Shown one piece after another: positions 7,320 to 15,463 of a stretch of 24,509 nt of DNA. Origin of the DNA: Bacteroidota bacterium. GTDB lineage: Bacteria > Bacteroidota > Bacteroidia > Bacteroidales > VadinHA17. The DNA lies in NCBI GenBank assembly GCA_030613125.1, contig JAUWMO010000008.1:1-24509 (forward strand). The letters run 5' to 3'. A program made the position numbers and the translations under genes. How positions within the stretch are numbered: position 1 is the first letter of the stretch; the number at the start of each line of letters is the position of its first letter. The notes under the pieces were generated by a model that saw nothing but the letters and a program-made list of their open reading frames with translations, searched no databases and was not told the DNA's origin.

Positions 7320-8654
7320 TTAAATATTTTCAGTTACATCCAATCCGAATTCTTCAATCATTTTAATACCGATATTTTCTAATTCATCAAGAACAGGATT
7401 ATAAATTTCAGGAAGCACCGGCCTATAAACTCCTTTTATCGTGATCTTCCCTTCAAGGATCATTTTTACGCCAATAGCTGCTGGCAGGGCAACAGTTCTG
7501 GCAACAGAAGTGTCAGTAGCTGGCGATCCAAAATCAAGCATTCTGGATTTTATAACCTCTTTCTTACCATCAGGATAACTTGCAAGGAAAACATGCTGCA
7601 AAGCAACCATATCTTTTTCTTCCGGAGCAAGTTTCATTTTCTCTATCATGAGATCTGAAGTAACCTCAAACGGTGAGTCTTCATGCCTGTTCATTGGTTT
7701 TGAATCAAAAATACCTAACCAACCAAGAGCATTAATCGCGTGAGAAGCTGGTTCGATTTGCAAATACTCAGCAGCTTTTTTTTCAATATCCGAAGCATTT
7801 TCAGCATCTATAAGAGCTGCCACCAGATCAGCGTACGTCATTTGACAGAGATTCATTTTATCATAAGTGATCAGCTTTAGCTTTTTCATGGCATCCAGGG
7901 TTTCACACCATCCCGGGAACCGGAAAGTTCCCCTGAACATAGTTTTTGTTTCCGGGATACCATATATGTCAATATATTGAATAGAATCCCTGTTAGGATA
8001 TACTTCGAGTCTTCCAACCTCCGGAAAATCAACAGTAAATGTGTCTTTAAATAAATCCTCAGTAGGTACATAAACTTCATTTCCCTTTTTCAAATATTTC
8101 CCATCATTATTCCCTGCCATTACCACTCCTTTCGGACTCCATGAAAACTTATATTTAAATGGATTATCTGCATTATCTGGTGCAGGGAGGGCGCCACAAA
8201 GAGAGTGAAATTCTTCAATTTTACCATTCTTATCATGGACATTATCAATAATTCTCATAGCCGACATATGATCAATCCCAGGATCAAGGCCAATTTCATT
8301 GAGGATGATTATCCCTGCTTTTTTCGCTTCTTCATCCAATGCCTGCATTTCCGGTTTCACATATGAAGTTGTAACCATGTCTTTGCCATGTTTAATGCAA
8401 AGTTTTGCAACTTTTACATGAAAAGTATATGGCAATAAACTTACAGTCAGATCATGCTCTGCAATCATTTGTTCCATTGTAACTTCATCATCTGTTGTCC
8501 AGCCCAAAGCTGTACCATTAGGATGACCTTTAATCATTGCATCCGCTTTGGATTTTGTTCGTGATGCAACAGTAACCTTATAATTATGTTCTAAAAGAAA
8601 GGTGACTATAGGCTTAACAACCAATCCTGCACCCAGAATTAAAACTTTTTTCAT
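7320..8654 (-). CDS. Saccharopine dehydrogenase/reductase family protein
   Basis: The protein has 444 residues and starts with a Rossmann nucleotide-binding segment (KKVLILGAGLVVKPIVTFLL, glycines at 8-10). Further conserved-looking segments are DLTVSLLPYTFHVKVAKLCI, NEIGLDPGIDHMSAMRIID and FSWSPKGVVMAG, typical of the saccharopine dehydrogenase family (LYS9-like, L-glutamate-forming). In the family the enzyme interconverts saccharopine with aminoadipate semialdehyde and glutamate. Bacteroidetes usually make lysine by the diaminopimelate route, so lysine catabolism or a related substrate is equally possible. The gene is divergent from mutS, with no pathway partners nearby. Confidence 0.88.
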   Translation of the reverse strand: MKKVLILGAGLVVKPIVTFLLEHNYKVTVASRTKSKADAMIKGHPNGTALGWTTDDEVTMEQMIAEHDLTVSLLPYTFHVKVAKLCIKHGKDMVTTSYVKPEMQALDEEAKKAGIIILNEIGLDPGIDHMSAMRIIDNVHDKNGKIEEFHSLCGALPAPDNADNPFKYKFSWSPKGVVMAGNNDGKYLKKGNEVYVPTEDLFKDTFTVDFPEVGRLEVYPNRDSIQYIDIYGIPETKTMFRGTFRFPGWCETLDAMKKLKLITYDKMNLCQMTYADLVAALIDAENASDIEKKAAEYLQIEPASHAINALGWLGIFDSKPMNRHEDSPFEVTSDLMIEKMKLAPEEKDMVALQHVFLASYPDGKKEVIKSRMLDFGSPATDTSVARTVALPAAIGVKMILEGKITIKGVYRPVLPEIYNPVLDELENIGIKMIEEFGLDVTENI

Positions 8655-8752
8655 CGGGAATATTTTTTTGATTTACCTGCCGAAATTATAATTTATTTTA
8701 AGGATAAAAAATGGAATTTATCAGGGAATACTAAGTTATAAAACATATTTCG

Positions 8753-8760
8753 TAATTTTG
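8753..8760 (+). promoter_or_regulatory. Candidate -7 box for mutS
   Basis: TAATTTTG matches TAnnTTTG and lies 45 bp before the TTG start of mutS. No good -33 TTTG is visible at the usual spacing. Confidence 0.4.
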
Positions 8761-8805
8761 TAAAGAATTTGTTTATTTCTTACCAGGGTAAAATAAAATT
8801 CAGCA

Positions 8806-11421
8806 TTGAATAAGCCGGCGATCAAAGTGGAAACTCCCCTGATGAAGCAATACAACAGGATAAAATCACAGCATCCTGATGCTGTCTTGCTATTTCGTGT
8901 AGGAGATTTTTATGAGACATTTGGAGAGGATGCAATTAAAGCCTCAGAGATTTTAGGTATTACCCTGACCCGGCGTGCCAATGGCGCAGCATCTTTTATT
9001 GAGCTTGCCGGGTTCCCCTATCATGCCCTGGACACTTATTTGCCAAAACTTGTCAGGGCCGGTCAGAGGGTAGCTATATGTGAACAGCTTGAAGATCCTA
9101 AACTTGCCAAAAAAATTGTTAAACGGGGAATAACAGAATTAGTCACACCGGGAGTTTCCTTAAACGATAATGTTTTGGAACATAAGGAGAACAATTTCCT
9201 TGCTTCAGTCCATATAGAGCATAAATTTGCTGGACTCTCTCTACTGGATATTTCCACCGGCGAATTCCTTACTGCTGAGGGCAGTTATGAATACGTAGAT
9301 CAATTATTGAATAATTTTCAGCCAAAAGAAATTTTAATCGAAAAATCGAAACAACAAATATTTTCCGATGCTTTTGGTAACAAATTTTATACCTATAAAC
9401 TTGATGACTGGGTTTTCAAGGAAGAAACCTCTATAGACCGGCTATTGAAACATTTTCAAACCACATCTTTAAAAGGATTTGGAGTAAACGATTACTATTT
9501 TGGAATCATTGCTGCAGGCGCCATACTGCAATACCTCGACATTACCCAACATACACAGCTCCAGCACATTACCACAATTTCCCGTATTGAGGAAGATCGT
9601 TTCGTGTGGTTAGACAAATTTACTATCCGAAATCTTGAATTATTTCATTCTCTGAATGAAGGAGCAAAAACACTTGTTGATATAGTAGACCATACTATTT
9701 CACCGATGGGAGCCAGGATGTTGAAAAGATGGATAGCAATGCCACTCAAAGAGATTCAACCTATTAATGAGAGACATGAAATTGTCGACTTTTTGCTAAA
9801 AAACTCTGCACATAAGGAAAAACTGGAAGAACAGATCCGATTAATTGGTGATCTGGAAAGATTGATCTCTAAGGTGGCTGTTGGCAGGATCAATCCAAGG
9901 GAGTTGGGCCACATGAAGAATGCCCTGTATGCTCTGGACCCTATGCGTGATATATGTGAATCTTCAGGTCTTGGTCCAATGAGGAAAACAGGTGAACAGT
10001 TGAATCCCTGTAATCAGATACGGGAGAAAATTGAGAAGGAACTGAATCCTGATCCGCCTATCCAGGTAAACAAAGGAAATGTTATTGCCTCAGGTGTTTC
10101 AAAAGAACTTGATGAGTTAAGAAAAATTCTTTACTCGGGTAAAGATTATCTTGTGGATTTGCAGCAAAGGGAAAGTGACCATACCGGAATTACATCCTTG
10201 AAAATTGGCTTTAACAATGTTTTCGGGTACTATATTGAGGTAAGAAATACACATAAGGAAAAGGTACCTGCTGAATGGATCAGAAAACAAACTCTTGTTA
10301 GCGCAGAAAGATATATAACCGAAGAGTTAAAAGAATATGAGAATAAAATATTAGGTGCCGAGGAAAAAATACTTGAACTTGAAACATCTCTTTTTAATGA
10401 TCTGGTTCTGAGCCTTGCAGATTATATACCGGCAATTCAGCTAAATGCTTCAGTTATTGCAAAAATTGACTGTCTTCTCTCCTTTGCAACTATTGCTCAG
10501 CAATTCAAATATGTCCGGCCATTATTGGATAATTCTGAATCGATTGATATAAAACAAGGCAGGCATGCTGTTATTGAACAACAACTGCCCCTTTCTGAAG
10601 AATACATTCCAAATGATGTTTACCTTGATAATGAAAAACAGCAGATCATCATTTTAACCGGACCAAACATGTCAGGGAAATCAGCCTTATTAAGACAAAC
10701 TGCTTTAATTGTCCTTCTCTCCCAGATGGGATCTTTTGTTCCGGCCCTGTCTGCCAGAATAGGTATTGTTGATAAAATTTTCACACGGGTAGGAGCCTCT
10801 GATAACATATCTCTTGGAGAATCAACATTTATGGTTGAAATGAATGAAGCTGCAAGTATACTGAACAATTTATCCTCACGCAGCCTTGTACTGCTTGATG
10901 AGATTGGAAGGGGAACAAGTACTTATGATGGAATTTCCATAGCCTGGGCAATGGTCGAATATATTCATGAAAATCCTGCCGGAAAGGCAAAAACCCTTTT
11001 CGCCACCCATTATCATGAACTTAATGAGATGGAAAATTCCTTTTCAAGAGTGAAAAATTATAATGTATCTATAAAGGAAATGGATGATAAAGTGCTGTTC
11101 ATAAGAAAGTTGAAAAGAGGAGGCAGTGAACACAGCTTTGGTATTCATGTAGCAAGGATGGCAGGAATGCCCAAAAGTGTTGTGAAACGGGCTGATGAGA
11201 TCCTTAAAGAGTTGGAGCTTTCACATGAGAAACAAAGCCTGACTAAACCAGTTTCTGACCTGGCTGAACACAGAGAAGGGTTTCAATTGAGCATTTTCCA
11301 GCTTGATGATCCCGTGCTACAGCAAATAAGGGATGAGCTTATCGATATTGATATCAACCACCTGACCCCTTTGGAAGCCCTGAATAAGCTGAATGAGATT
11401 AAAAAACACTTAGGAAAATAA
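8806..11421 (+). CDS. mutS: DNA mismatch repair protein MutS
   Basis: The 871-residue length is normal for the family. The N-terminal mismatch-recognition domain contains LLFRVGDFYETFGEDA with the Phe35-x-Glu37 pair that stacks on and contacts the mispaired base. Connector, lever and clamp regions follow. The ATPase domain has Walker A GPNMSGKSA (from residue 619), Walker B LVLLDEIGRGTSTYDG (Asp698-Glu699) and the FATHYHEL segment. The C-terminal part continues into a short MutL-binding/dimer-type tail. The start is TTG at 8806: an in-frame stop lies just upstream at 8794-8796, and the next ATG (residue 13) would cut into the conserved PLMKQYNRIK segment. Confidence 0.97.
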   Translation: MNKPAIKVETPLMKQYNRIKSQHPDAVLLFRVGDFYETFGEDAIKASEILGITLTRRANGAASFIELAGFPYHALDTYLPKLVRAGQRVAICEQLEDPKLAKKIVKRGITELVTPGVSLNDNVLEHKENNFLASVHIEHKFAGLSLLDISTGEFLTAEGSYEYVDQLLNNFQPKEILIEKSKQQIFSDAFGNKFYTYKLDDWVFKEETSIDRLLKHFQTTSLKGFGVNDYYFGIIAAGAILQYLDITQHTQLQHITTISRIEEDRFVWLDKFTIRNLELFHSLNEGAKTLVDIVDHTISPMGARMLKRWIAMPLKEIQPINERHEIVDFLLKNSAHKEKLEEQIRLIGDLERLISKVAVGRINPRELGHMKNALYALDPMRDICESSGLGPMRKTGEQLNPCNQIREKIEKELNPDPPIQVNKGNVIASGVSKELDELRKILYSGKDYLVDLQQRESDHTGITSLKIGFNNVFGYYIEVRNTHKEKVPAEWIRKQTLVSAERYITEELKEYENKILGAEEKILELETSLFNDLVLSLADYIPAIQLNASVIAKIDCLLSFATIAQQFKYVRPLLDNSESIDIKQGRHAVIEQQLPLSEEYIPNDVYLDNEKQQIIILTGPNMSGKSALLRQTALIVLLSQMGSFVPALSARIGIVDKIFTRVGASDNISLGESTFMVEMNEAASILNNLSSRSLVLLDEIGRGTSTYDGISIAWAMVEYIHENPAGKAKTLFATHYHELNEMENSFSRVKNYNVSIKEMDDKVLFIRKLKRGGSEHSFGIHVARMAGMPKSVVKRADEILKELELSHEKQSLTKPVSDLAEHREGFQLSIFQLDDPVLQQIRDELIDIDINHLTPLEALNKLNEIKKHLGK

Positions 11422-11462
11422 TGAATATCAGCCAAAAACTTTGGTGGGATTTTGTGTTTTAG

Positions 11463-11505
11463 CCCCGAAAGCTTTCGGGGTAGTGGCGAAAAAGCCACTT
11501 TTCGG
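11463..11505 (+). terminator. Palindrome and terminator after mutS
   Basis: CCCCGAAAGCTTTCGGGG (11463-11480) is a perfect 18-bp palindrome. GTGGC (11483-11487) and GCCAC (11494-11498) then form a second hairpin followed by TTTT, beginning about 60 bp after the mutS stop. The second hairpin is also the left end of a sequence related to the inverted repeat at the start of the window. Confidence 0.6.
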
Positions 11506-11527
11506 AGTACACTCAAATTTCTTGTTC
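11483..11527 (+). repeat. Partial copy of the dispersed inverted-repeat element
   Basis: This 45-bp stretch aligns without gaps to 309-353 with about 35 identities. The shared core is GTGGCGA, then ACTTTTCGGAGT, then CTCAAA. Only one arm is present here. Confidence 0.5.
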
Positions 11528-11638
11528 AAAAGATTTTCTGGTTTGTTTTTCTTGTTCGATTCCTTCCATTCCGGTCCTGATCACAATCTGGATTTGTTTG
11601 ATAATAGCATTTGGACCGGTTAACCTTACATCAAATCC

Positions 11639-11684
11639 AACCCCAGGCTTCGCAAAGCGATCCCTATGGGAGAAGCCTGGGGTT
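11639..11684. terminator. Perfect 13-bp inverted repeat, terminator-like
   Basis: AACCCCAGGCTTC (11639-11651) and GAAGCCTGGGGTT (11672-11684) are perfect reverse complements around a 20-nt loop. An AT-rich tail follows on the right. It may act as a second terminator between mutS and the tRNA, or be another small dispersed repeat. Apart from this and the mutS terminator, 11528-11740 shows nothing gene-like. Confidence 0.5.
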
Positions 11685-11741
11685 ATTTATATTTGGACAA
11701 AAGTGAATAGTAATAAAACAATATTGGTGTATAAAATTATT

Positions 11742-11770
11742 TTTGAATTAATTAAAAAGTAGTATTTTTG
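11742..11770 (+). promoter_or_regulatory. Promoter of tRNA-Gly (Bacteroidetes type)
   Basis: TTTG (11742-11745) and TATTTTTG (11763-11770) are separated by 17 bp, a good match to the Bacteroidetes -33/-7 consensus. The expected start of transcription is about 10-13 bp before the tRNA 5' end. Confidence 0.7.
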
Positions 11771-11788
11771 CAGGCACAATTAAAATAA

Positions 11789-11861
<73 letters not shown>

Positions 11862-11867
11862 CAACAA

Positions 11868-11895
11868 AAAAGGCCGCCGCAAGGCGGCTTTATTA
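11868..11895 (+). terminator. Terminator of tRNA-Gly
   Basis: GCCGCC (11873-11878) and GGCGGC (11883-11888) pair around a GCAA tetraloop, followed by TTTATTATTTTC. It lies 12 nt after the tRNA. Confidence 0.85.
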
Positions 11896-12049
11896 TTTTC
11901 ATACGACCATAAAAGCTTGCTTTTAAATAGTCGATAAGGAAACAAACGATAGGTTGCGTTTTTTTGTTGATAGCATCCCCCCTTGGGTCCGCGATTCACG
12001 ATGCAGGAGTGAAAAGGAATTTCGTTTAGTAAAGCTAATTACTGATAGT

Positions 12050-12079
12050 TTTGTAAAAGATAAAAATATATTAATTTTG
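12050..12079 (+). promoter_or_regulatory. Promoter of an unassigned transcript between the tRNAs
   Basis: TTTG (12050-12053) and TAATTTTG (12072-12079) are separated by 18 bp and match the same consensus as the tRNA-Gly promoter. No ORF or known RNA follows directly. The predicted start, about 6-7 nt after the box, coincides with the first base of a long-range stem (12085). Upstream, 11896-12049 holds only a short AAAAGC..GCTTTT dyad and no gene that I can support. Confidence 0.55.
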
Positions 12080-12084
12080 CGGAG

Positions 12085-12236
12085 CTCTGTCCGGGTGGCA
12101 GGACCGACCGGTTGGAAATTTGAATGATGAAAGATGATTGATGAACGAAAAATTCTATCATAGCTCATATTTTGACTTTCATACTTCAAATTGTCCAGTG
12201 CCCGCCCGGCTGAAAACGTTCGGACAGGGACAATTT
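12085..12236 (+). ncRNA. Candidate structured RNA of unknown family
   Basis: CTCTGTCCG (12085-12093) pairs with CGGACAGGG (12221-12229), including one G-T, closing a segment of about 145 nt. Inside it, 12117-12133 and 12176-12192 pair at 15 of 17 positions (AATTTGAA..ATGAAAG against CTTTCAT..TTCAAATT). A competing hairpin AAATTGTCC (12188-12196) / GGACAATTT (12228-12236) ends in TTTT and could serve as terminator. A near-consensus promoter ends 5 bp before the segment. I recognise no known family; it is not a tRNA, tmRNA or SRP RNA by the motifs I can see. A palindromic mobile element is the main alternative. Confidence 0.35.
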
Positions 12237-12262
12237 TAGGGAGGGGCCGGGTTGCAGGGTGG

Positions 12263-12277
12263 ACCAATTCCGCCACC
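12263..12277 (-). repeat. Inverted copy of the tRNA-Leu D-arm region
   Basis: These 15 bases (ACCAATTCCGCCACC) are the exact reverse complement of 12347-12361, positions 6-20 of the tRNA-Leu gene that starts 64 bp further on. Similarity stops at both ends, so this is not a second tRNA. Confidence 0.6.
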
Positions 12278-12341
12278 AGATAAATAAAGGAATTTTAATA
12301 TTACAATAAAGTTGACATTTGCCAAATAACAGATAATTACT

Positions 12342-12426
12342 GCCCGGGTGGCGGAATTGGTAGACGCGCTGGACTTAAAATCCAGTGGCCTTTTTGGCTG
12401 TGCGGGTTCAAGTCCCGCCCCGGGTA
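12342..12426 (+). tRNA. tRNA-Leu (anticodon TAA)
   Basis: The 85-nt class II tRNA has acceptor GCCCGGG/CCCGGGT (one G-T) and discriminator A. The D region is GCGGAATTGGTAGACGC, and the anticodon stem is CTGGA/TCCAG with loop CTTAAAA. A long variable arm (GGCCTTTTTGGCT) precedes the T arm GCGGG/CCCGC. No CCA is encoded. I see no confident promoter directly upstream, so it may be read from the promoter at 12050-12079. Confidence 0.97.
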
Positions 12427-12427
12427 C

Positions 12428-12487
12428 AAAAACAGCAAGAGTGTGAGGAAGGAGCAAGAGCTATTGCCAACTTCTTGCTGTTTTTTC
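12428..12487 (+). terminator. Terminator of tRNA-Leu
   Basis: AAAAACAGCAAGA (12428-12440) and TCTTGCTGTTTTT (12473-12485) are perfect 13-bp complements around a 32-nt loop, and the right arm ends in a run of six T. Confidence 0.75.
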
Positions 12488-12549
12488 CTCTATACTCAAA
12501 CTATTCACTCTTCTGAATTATGTTCAACTTCGAAAACGTAAATAGACAC

Positions 12550-12615
12550 ATGAATCAGATAAAAGCAACAGCTCATATAACATTTTTCTATGACAAAAAC
12601 AGATTTAATCCGTAA
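12550..12615 (+). pseudogene. 5' remnant of a glycosyltransferase-like gene
   Basis: An ATG is followed by about 20 codons (NQIKATAHITFFYDKNRF..) that match the start of the intact gene at 20957 (FQIKATAHITFLYNKNRF..). About 54 of 60 nucleotides are identical, including the bases ACAC just before the ATG. Similarity ends at about 12609, and a TAA closes the frame at 12613-12615, only 14 bp before the transposase stop codon. The rest of the gene is not found on the far side of the transposase, so the copy is truncated, not merely interrupted. The divergence between the copies shows the duplication is not recent. Confidence 0.75.
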
Positions 12616-14191
12616 CTCCGCATCAAATTTACGTAATATGTATTTTGAGTTTATTAAGTAGAGTTTCTGTTTTTTTTGTATACTCAGCTAAATGCCATTG
12701 ACCATTGATTTTTATTTTTTTTACTTCAGCCAAATGCATTAAGAGATCTTTAGGGGAGTAGTTTTTTAATAGTTTGTTTTCTTTTAACAATATATATATC
12801 TGATAATATAATTTTAAAGCCATATATGAAATAAACATCCAGCCTTGCAATGCTATTTCATTATGCATGTATGATTTGTCAACTTCCAATATGTTTTTCA
12901 TGGCATCAATCATTGTTTCAATATCTCCTCTTGTTTTATATGTTTTATAAACTTCTTCCGCAGACTTCTCACGCAAGTTGGAAAGTAAAGCTAAAGTGCC
13001 AAAGCTTTTAATTTTTAATTTGGACTTTTCGAATGTATATTTTTCAGGATGTGTTTTAATCCTGGATAAATAGTCGTTTTCTTCTTTTGTTTTCAGGTAT
13101 GAATCATAGTACAAATAAGCTGGCCTGTCATCCATTGTAAATTGATGGTACCAAATAAATCGTTTTTGGTGTTCAAAATACCCATCAAACCCAACGTTAT
13201 CAGGTTTTTGTATGCTTTGATAATCGATTTGTGTATTACTTCTTCTAAGAGGAATAATATAGCTTAATGAAAAGCTTTCCATTGTAACAATGTTATCAAT
13301 GGAATAAAAACCTTTGTCCGATATTACTACAGCGTTATTTATGCCAGCTTCCTGCAATGTCAATTTAAATGCTTTTACATCCCTGATGTTGCCAGGCAAT
13401 AAGCGATAAAAAACAGGTGACTGTAATTTATTGGAGAACAAGAATAGGATATTTATCTGTGGTTCAAAGTTTTGTTTGGAATTATAACCAATTTTTGCCC
13501 CTTCAATATTTTTTGAATACGAAATAAAATTAGTACCATCAAAAAGAATATAATCATCGCTGTGTATAAAGTTTTTCATAAAACGGGCTAAGGAATCCCG
13601 ATCGCTACCTATCTTCCTATATAATGCAGACACCCTTTTTTCGCCTAAAGTAATGGAGTGGAAGTATTCAGACAGAAAACTGTGTTCGAACCGGAATGCT
13701 GTGTTTTTTATTGGGGCCTTATATAATAACCGGATAAAACTTAGTGAAACAATTTCTTGCCATATATCAGGAAATACTTCTTTAAGTGGTTTTAAATATT
13801 GTTGAAACTGTAAGAAAATAAAATTACTGGCTCCATATTCCTTTATTTGCAAAGGTTTTTTATAATAAGGTTTAAAAGATGTGCGTAGCTTATTTTTATC
13901 TGACTCAACAAAGCCATCCTCTTTTGTGATACGCCCTAATAATTTACCTGTAATTTTCTTAGCTCTTTTTTTTTCAGGATTCCATTTACTGGAGACCTCG
14001 TAGAGATAATATTTATCATTAATCCGCCTGAGTTCAGTACCAGGTTTTTTATGTTCTAATGCCCAATCAGGGTGAGGTGATTTTTTCATATGCATAGTTA
14101 TTAAGTTATTAAGTTATTTGTATCTCATAAAATAAGTTGCTGAAAACTTGACTTTTATGAATAACATATGTAACTTGTAACAATATACTAA
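12610..14191 (-). mobile_element. Insertion sequence, IS4 superfamily (IS1634-like), borders uncertain
   Basis: The element contains one transposase gene. The left border must lie close to 12610, where the glycosyltransferase similarity stops. The right border is somewhere between the transposase start (14095) and the first adaptor gene; the end given here is only an outer limit. I could not see matching terminal inverted repeats or a target duplication, so one end may have been lost. The segment 14096-14130 contains three AAGTTATT-like direct repeats. Confidence 0.55.
12629..14095 (-). CDS. IS4-superfamily (IS1634-like) transposase
   Basis: The protein has 488 residues and appears complete, with no frameshift. 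The DDE residues are visible: Asp186 in ILFDGTNF, Asp260 in VVISDKGFYS, and Glu393 in YKTRGDIETMIDAMKN, which is the Y-R-E-K signature of IS4-type transposases. A beta-strand insertion domain lies between the second Asp and the Glu, as expected. The N-terminal region (about 15-60) has the YYLYEVSSKWNPEKKRAKKITGK-type segment seen in IS1634-like proteins. The start is ATG at 14093-14095; a second ATG two codons later is equally possible. The gene points away from the exporter cluster. Confidence 0.9.
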   Translation of the reverse strand: MHMKKSPHPDWALEHKKPGTELRRINDKYYLYEVSSKWNPEKKRAKKITGKLLGRITKEDGFVESDKNKLRTSFKPYYKKPLQIKEYGASNFIFLQFQQYLKPLKEVFPDIWQEIVSLSFIRLLYKAPIKNTAFRFEHSFLSEYFHSITLGEKRVSALYRKIGSDRDSLARFMKNFIHSDDYILFDGTNFISYSKNIEGAKIGYNSKQNFEPQINILFLFSNKLQSPVFYRLLPGNIRDVKAFKLTLQEAGINNAVVISDKGFYSIDNIVTMESFSLSYIIPLRRSNTQIDYQSIQKPDNVGFDGYFEHQKRFIWYHQFTMDDRPAYLYYDSYLKTKEENDYLSRIKTHPEKYTFEKSKLKIKSFGTLALLSNLREKSAEEVYKTYKTRGDIETMIDAMKNILEVDKSYMHNEIALQGWMFISYMALKLYYQIYILLKENKLLKNYSPKDLLMHLAEVKKIKINGQWHLAEYTKKTETLLNKLKIHIT

Positions 14192-14239
14192 ATGACTGAA
14201 CCAGATTACAAATTGAACTTATCTTTTCAAAAAAACCAA

Positions 14240-15463
14240 ATGTTAATAAGTAGAAATAGAATAAATGCCCTTCAAATTGTATTTTTTTCAGTTTTATTAT
14301 TATCATGCTCGTCATCAAGAAATAAGAATAACATACTTACTTCTCATGCAGAAAGAAAAGACTTTGTTGACAAAATAACTGTCTCAGGTGTAATTGAAGC
14401 AATAAAGACTATTTCTGTTTCATGTCCCGGACTTCCGACTGATTTAACTATAGCTTACCTTATTCCTGAAGGAACACATGTTATGACCGGGGATACTGTA
14501 TGTATTCTTGAGGGCAGGGAACTGGAAAATCAATATAATAATGCTGTTAGAGAGTTCGAGATAAGTGAAGCCGAATATACTAAAAAAGTCGCTGAACTGG
14601 CGTTAAAGTATTTATTGCTTGAATCACAGGCTAAAAACATTGAAGCTTTGACAGCGATTACTCAACTTGATTCCCTTCAGATGAAATTCACTTCATCCTC
14701 AAGCCGGCAAATTATTAAGTTGGAACTTGAAAAAGCTGAAGTAGAAAAAAACAAAATTTTGAATACGCTCAAATTTCTGAAACGTATCAACGACTCGGAA
14801 ATGCAAAAGATGAAACTTGAAATCCAACAAAAAAAAAATAAGGTTGATCGGGCTAAATCGAATCTTGATAAGCTTGTGCTTACCGCATCTGTTGAAGGTA
14901 TTATAATGTATTTCAAACATTGGGTCACAGAGACAAAAGTGAGAAAAGGTGATGTAGTATGGAGGCGTTTCCCATTAGTTCAAATTCCCATAATGAATGA
15001 AATACAGGCTAAACTTCTGGTAAATGAAGTGCATTTTAAACAGTTAGAAAAAGAACAAAAGGTTGAAGTAAGGGTGGATGCATTTCCTGATATTCAGCTA
15101 ACTGGTAAAATTAAATCCAAAGCTCCGGTTGGAAAGCCAATAAAAAAGGATTCAAATGTTAAAATCTTTGAAGTTGTTGCCTTATTAGACAGTTCTGCTG
15201 TTACAATTCAACCCGGCTTAAGTATTACCTGTGATGTTTTAATCAATATGGTACCTGACACTATTATTGTACCTGTTGTTTCGATTTTTGAGGAAGACAG
15301 TACTAAGGTGGTTTATGTCGCAAGTGATAAAATGTTTATCAAACAACCCGTTGAAGTTGCTCTCAGCAACAGCAAAAATGCTGTTATAAGAACAGGTCTT
15401 CAAGGCAATGAAATATTAGCTCTGAGGAAACCTCATGAATCCTTAATTATTAATAATAAATAA
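14240..15463 (+). CDS. Membrane-fusion adaptor lipoprotein 1 (HlyD/MacA type)
   Basis: The protein has about 407 residues from the chosen ATG at 14240, which places a lipoprotein signal (LLLSC, Cys23) at the N-terminus. An ATG at 14192 would add 16 polar residues before that signal and is less likely. The order is typical of periplasmic adaptors: a first lipoyl half (KITVSGVIEAIKTISVSCPG), a coiled-coil hairpin of about 130 residues, a second lipoyl half, then beta-barrel strands (KQLEKEQKVEVRVDAFPDIQ) and a membrane-proximal domain. It should link an inner-membrane transporter to the TolC-like channel encoded downstream. The stop codon abuts the ATG of the next adaptor gene. Upstream is the transposase gene. 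Confidence 0.87.
   Translation: MLISRNRINALQIVFFSVLLLSCSSSRNKNNILTSHAERKDFVDKITVSGVIEAIKTISVSCPGLPTDLTIAYLIPEGTHVMTGDTVCILEGRELENQYNNAVREFEISEAEYTKKVAELALKYLLLESQAKNIEALTAITQLDSLQMKFTSSSSRQIIKLELEKAEVEKNKILNTLKFLKRINDSEMQKMKLEIQQKKNKVDRAKSNLDKLVLTASVEGIIMYFKHWVTETKVRKGDVVWRRFPLVQIPIMNEIQAKLLVNEVHFKQLEKEQKVEVRVDAFPDIQLTGKIKSKAPVGKPIKKDSNVKIFEVVALLDSSAVTIQPGLSITCDVLINMVPDTIIVPVVSIFEEDSTKVVYVASDKMFIKQPVEVALSNSKNAVIRTGLQGNEILALRKPHESLIINNK

Noticed and set aside
12085..12229. tRNA gene split by an insertion, because GTCCGGGTGGCAGGA looks like a tRNA 5' end
   Set aside because: No anticodon arm or T-arm sequence (GGTTCRA) can be found in the remaining parts; the similarity is limited to a GGGTGGC stretch.
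12255..12277. T-box riboswitch suggested by AGGGTGGACC
   Set aside because: T-boxes are typical of Firmicutes and a few other phyla, the Stem I specifier architecture is not visible, and the downstream gene is a tRNA and not a synthetase. The resemblance is kept only as a remark in the inverted-repeat finding.
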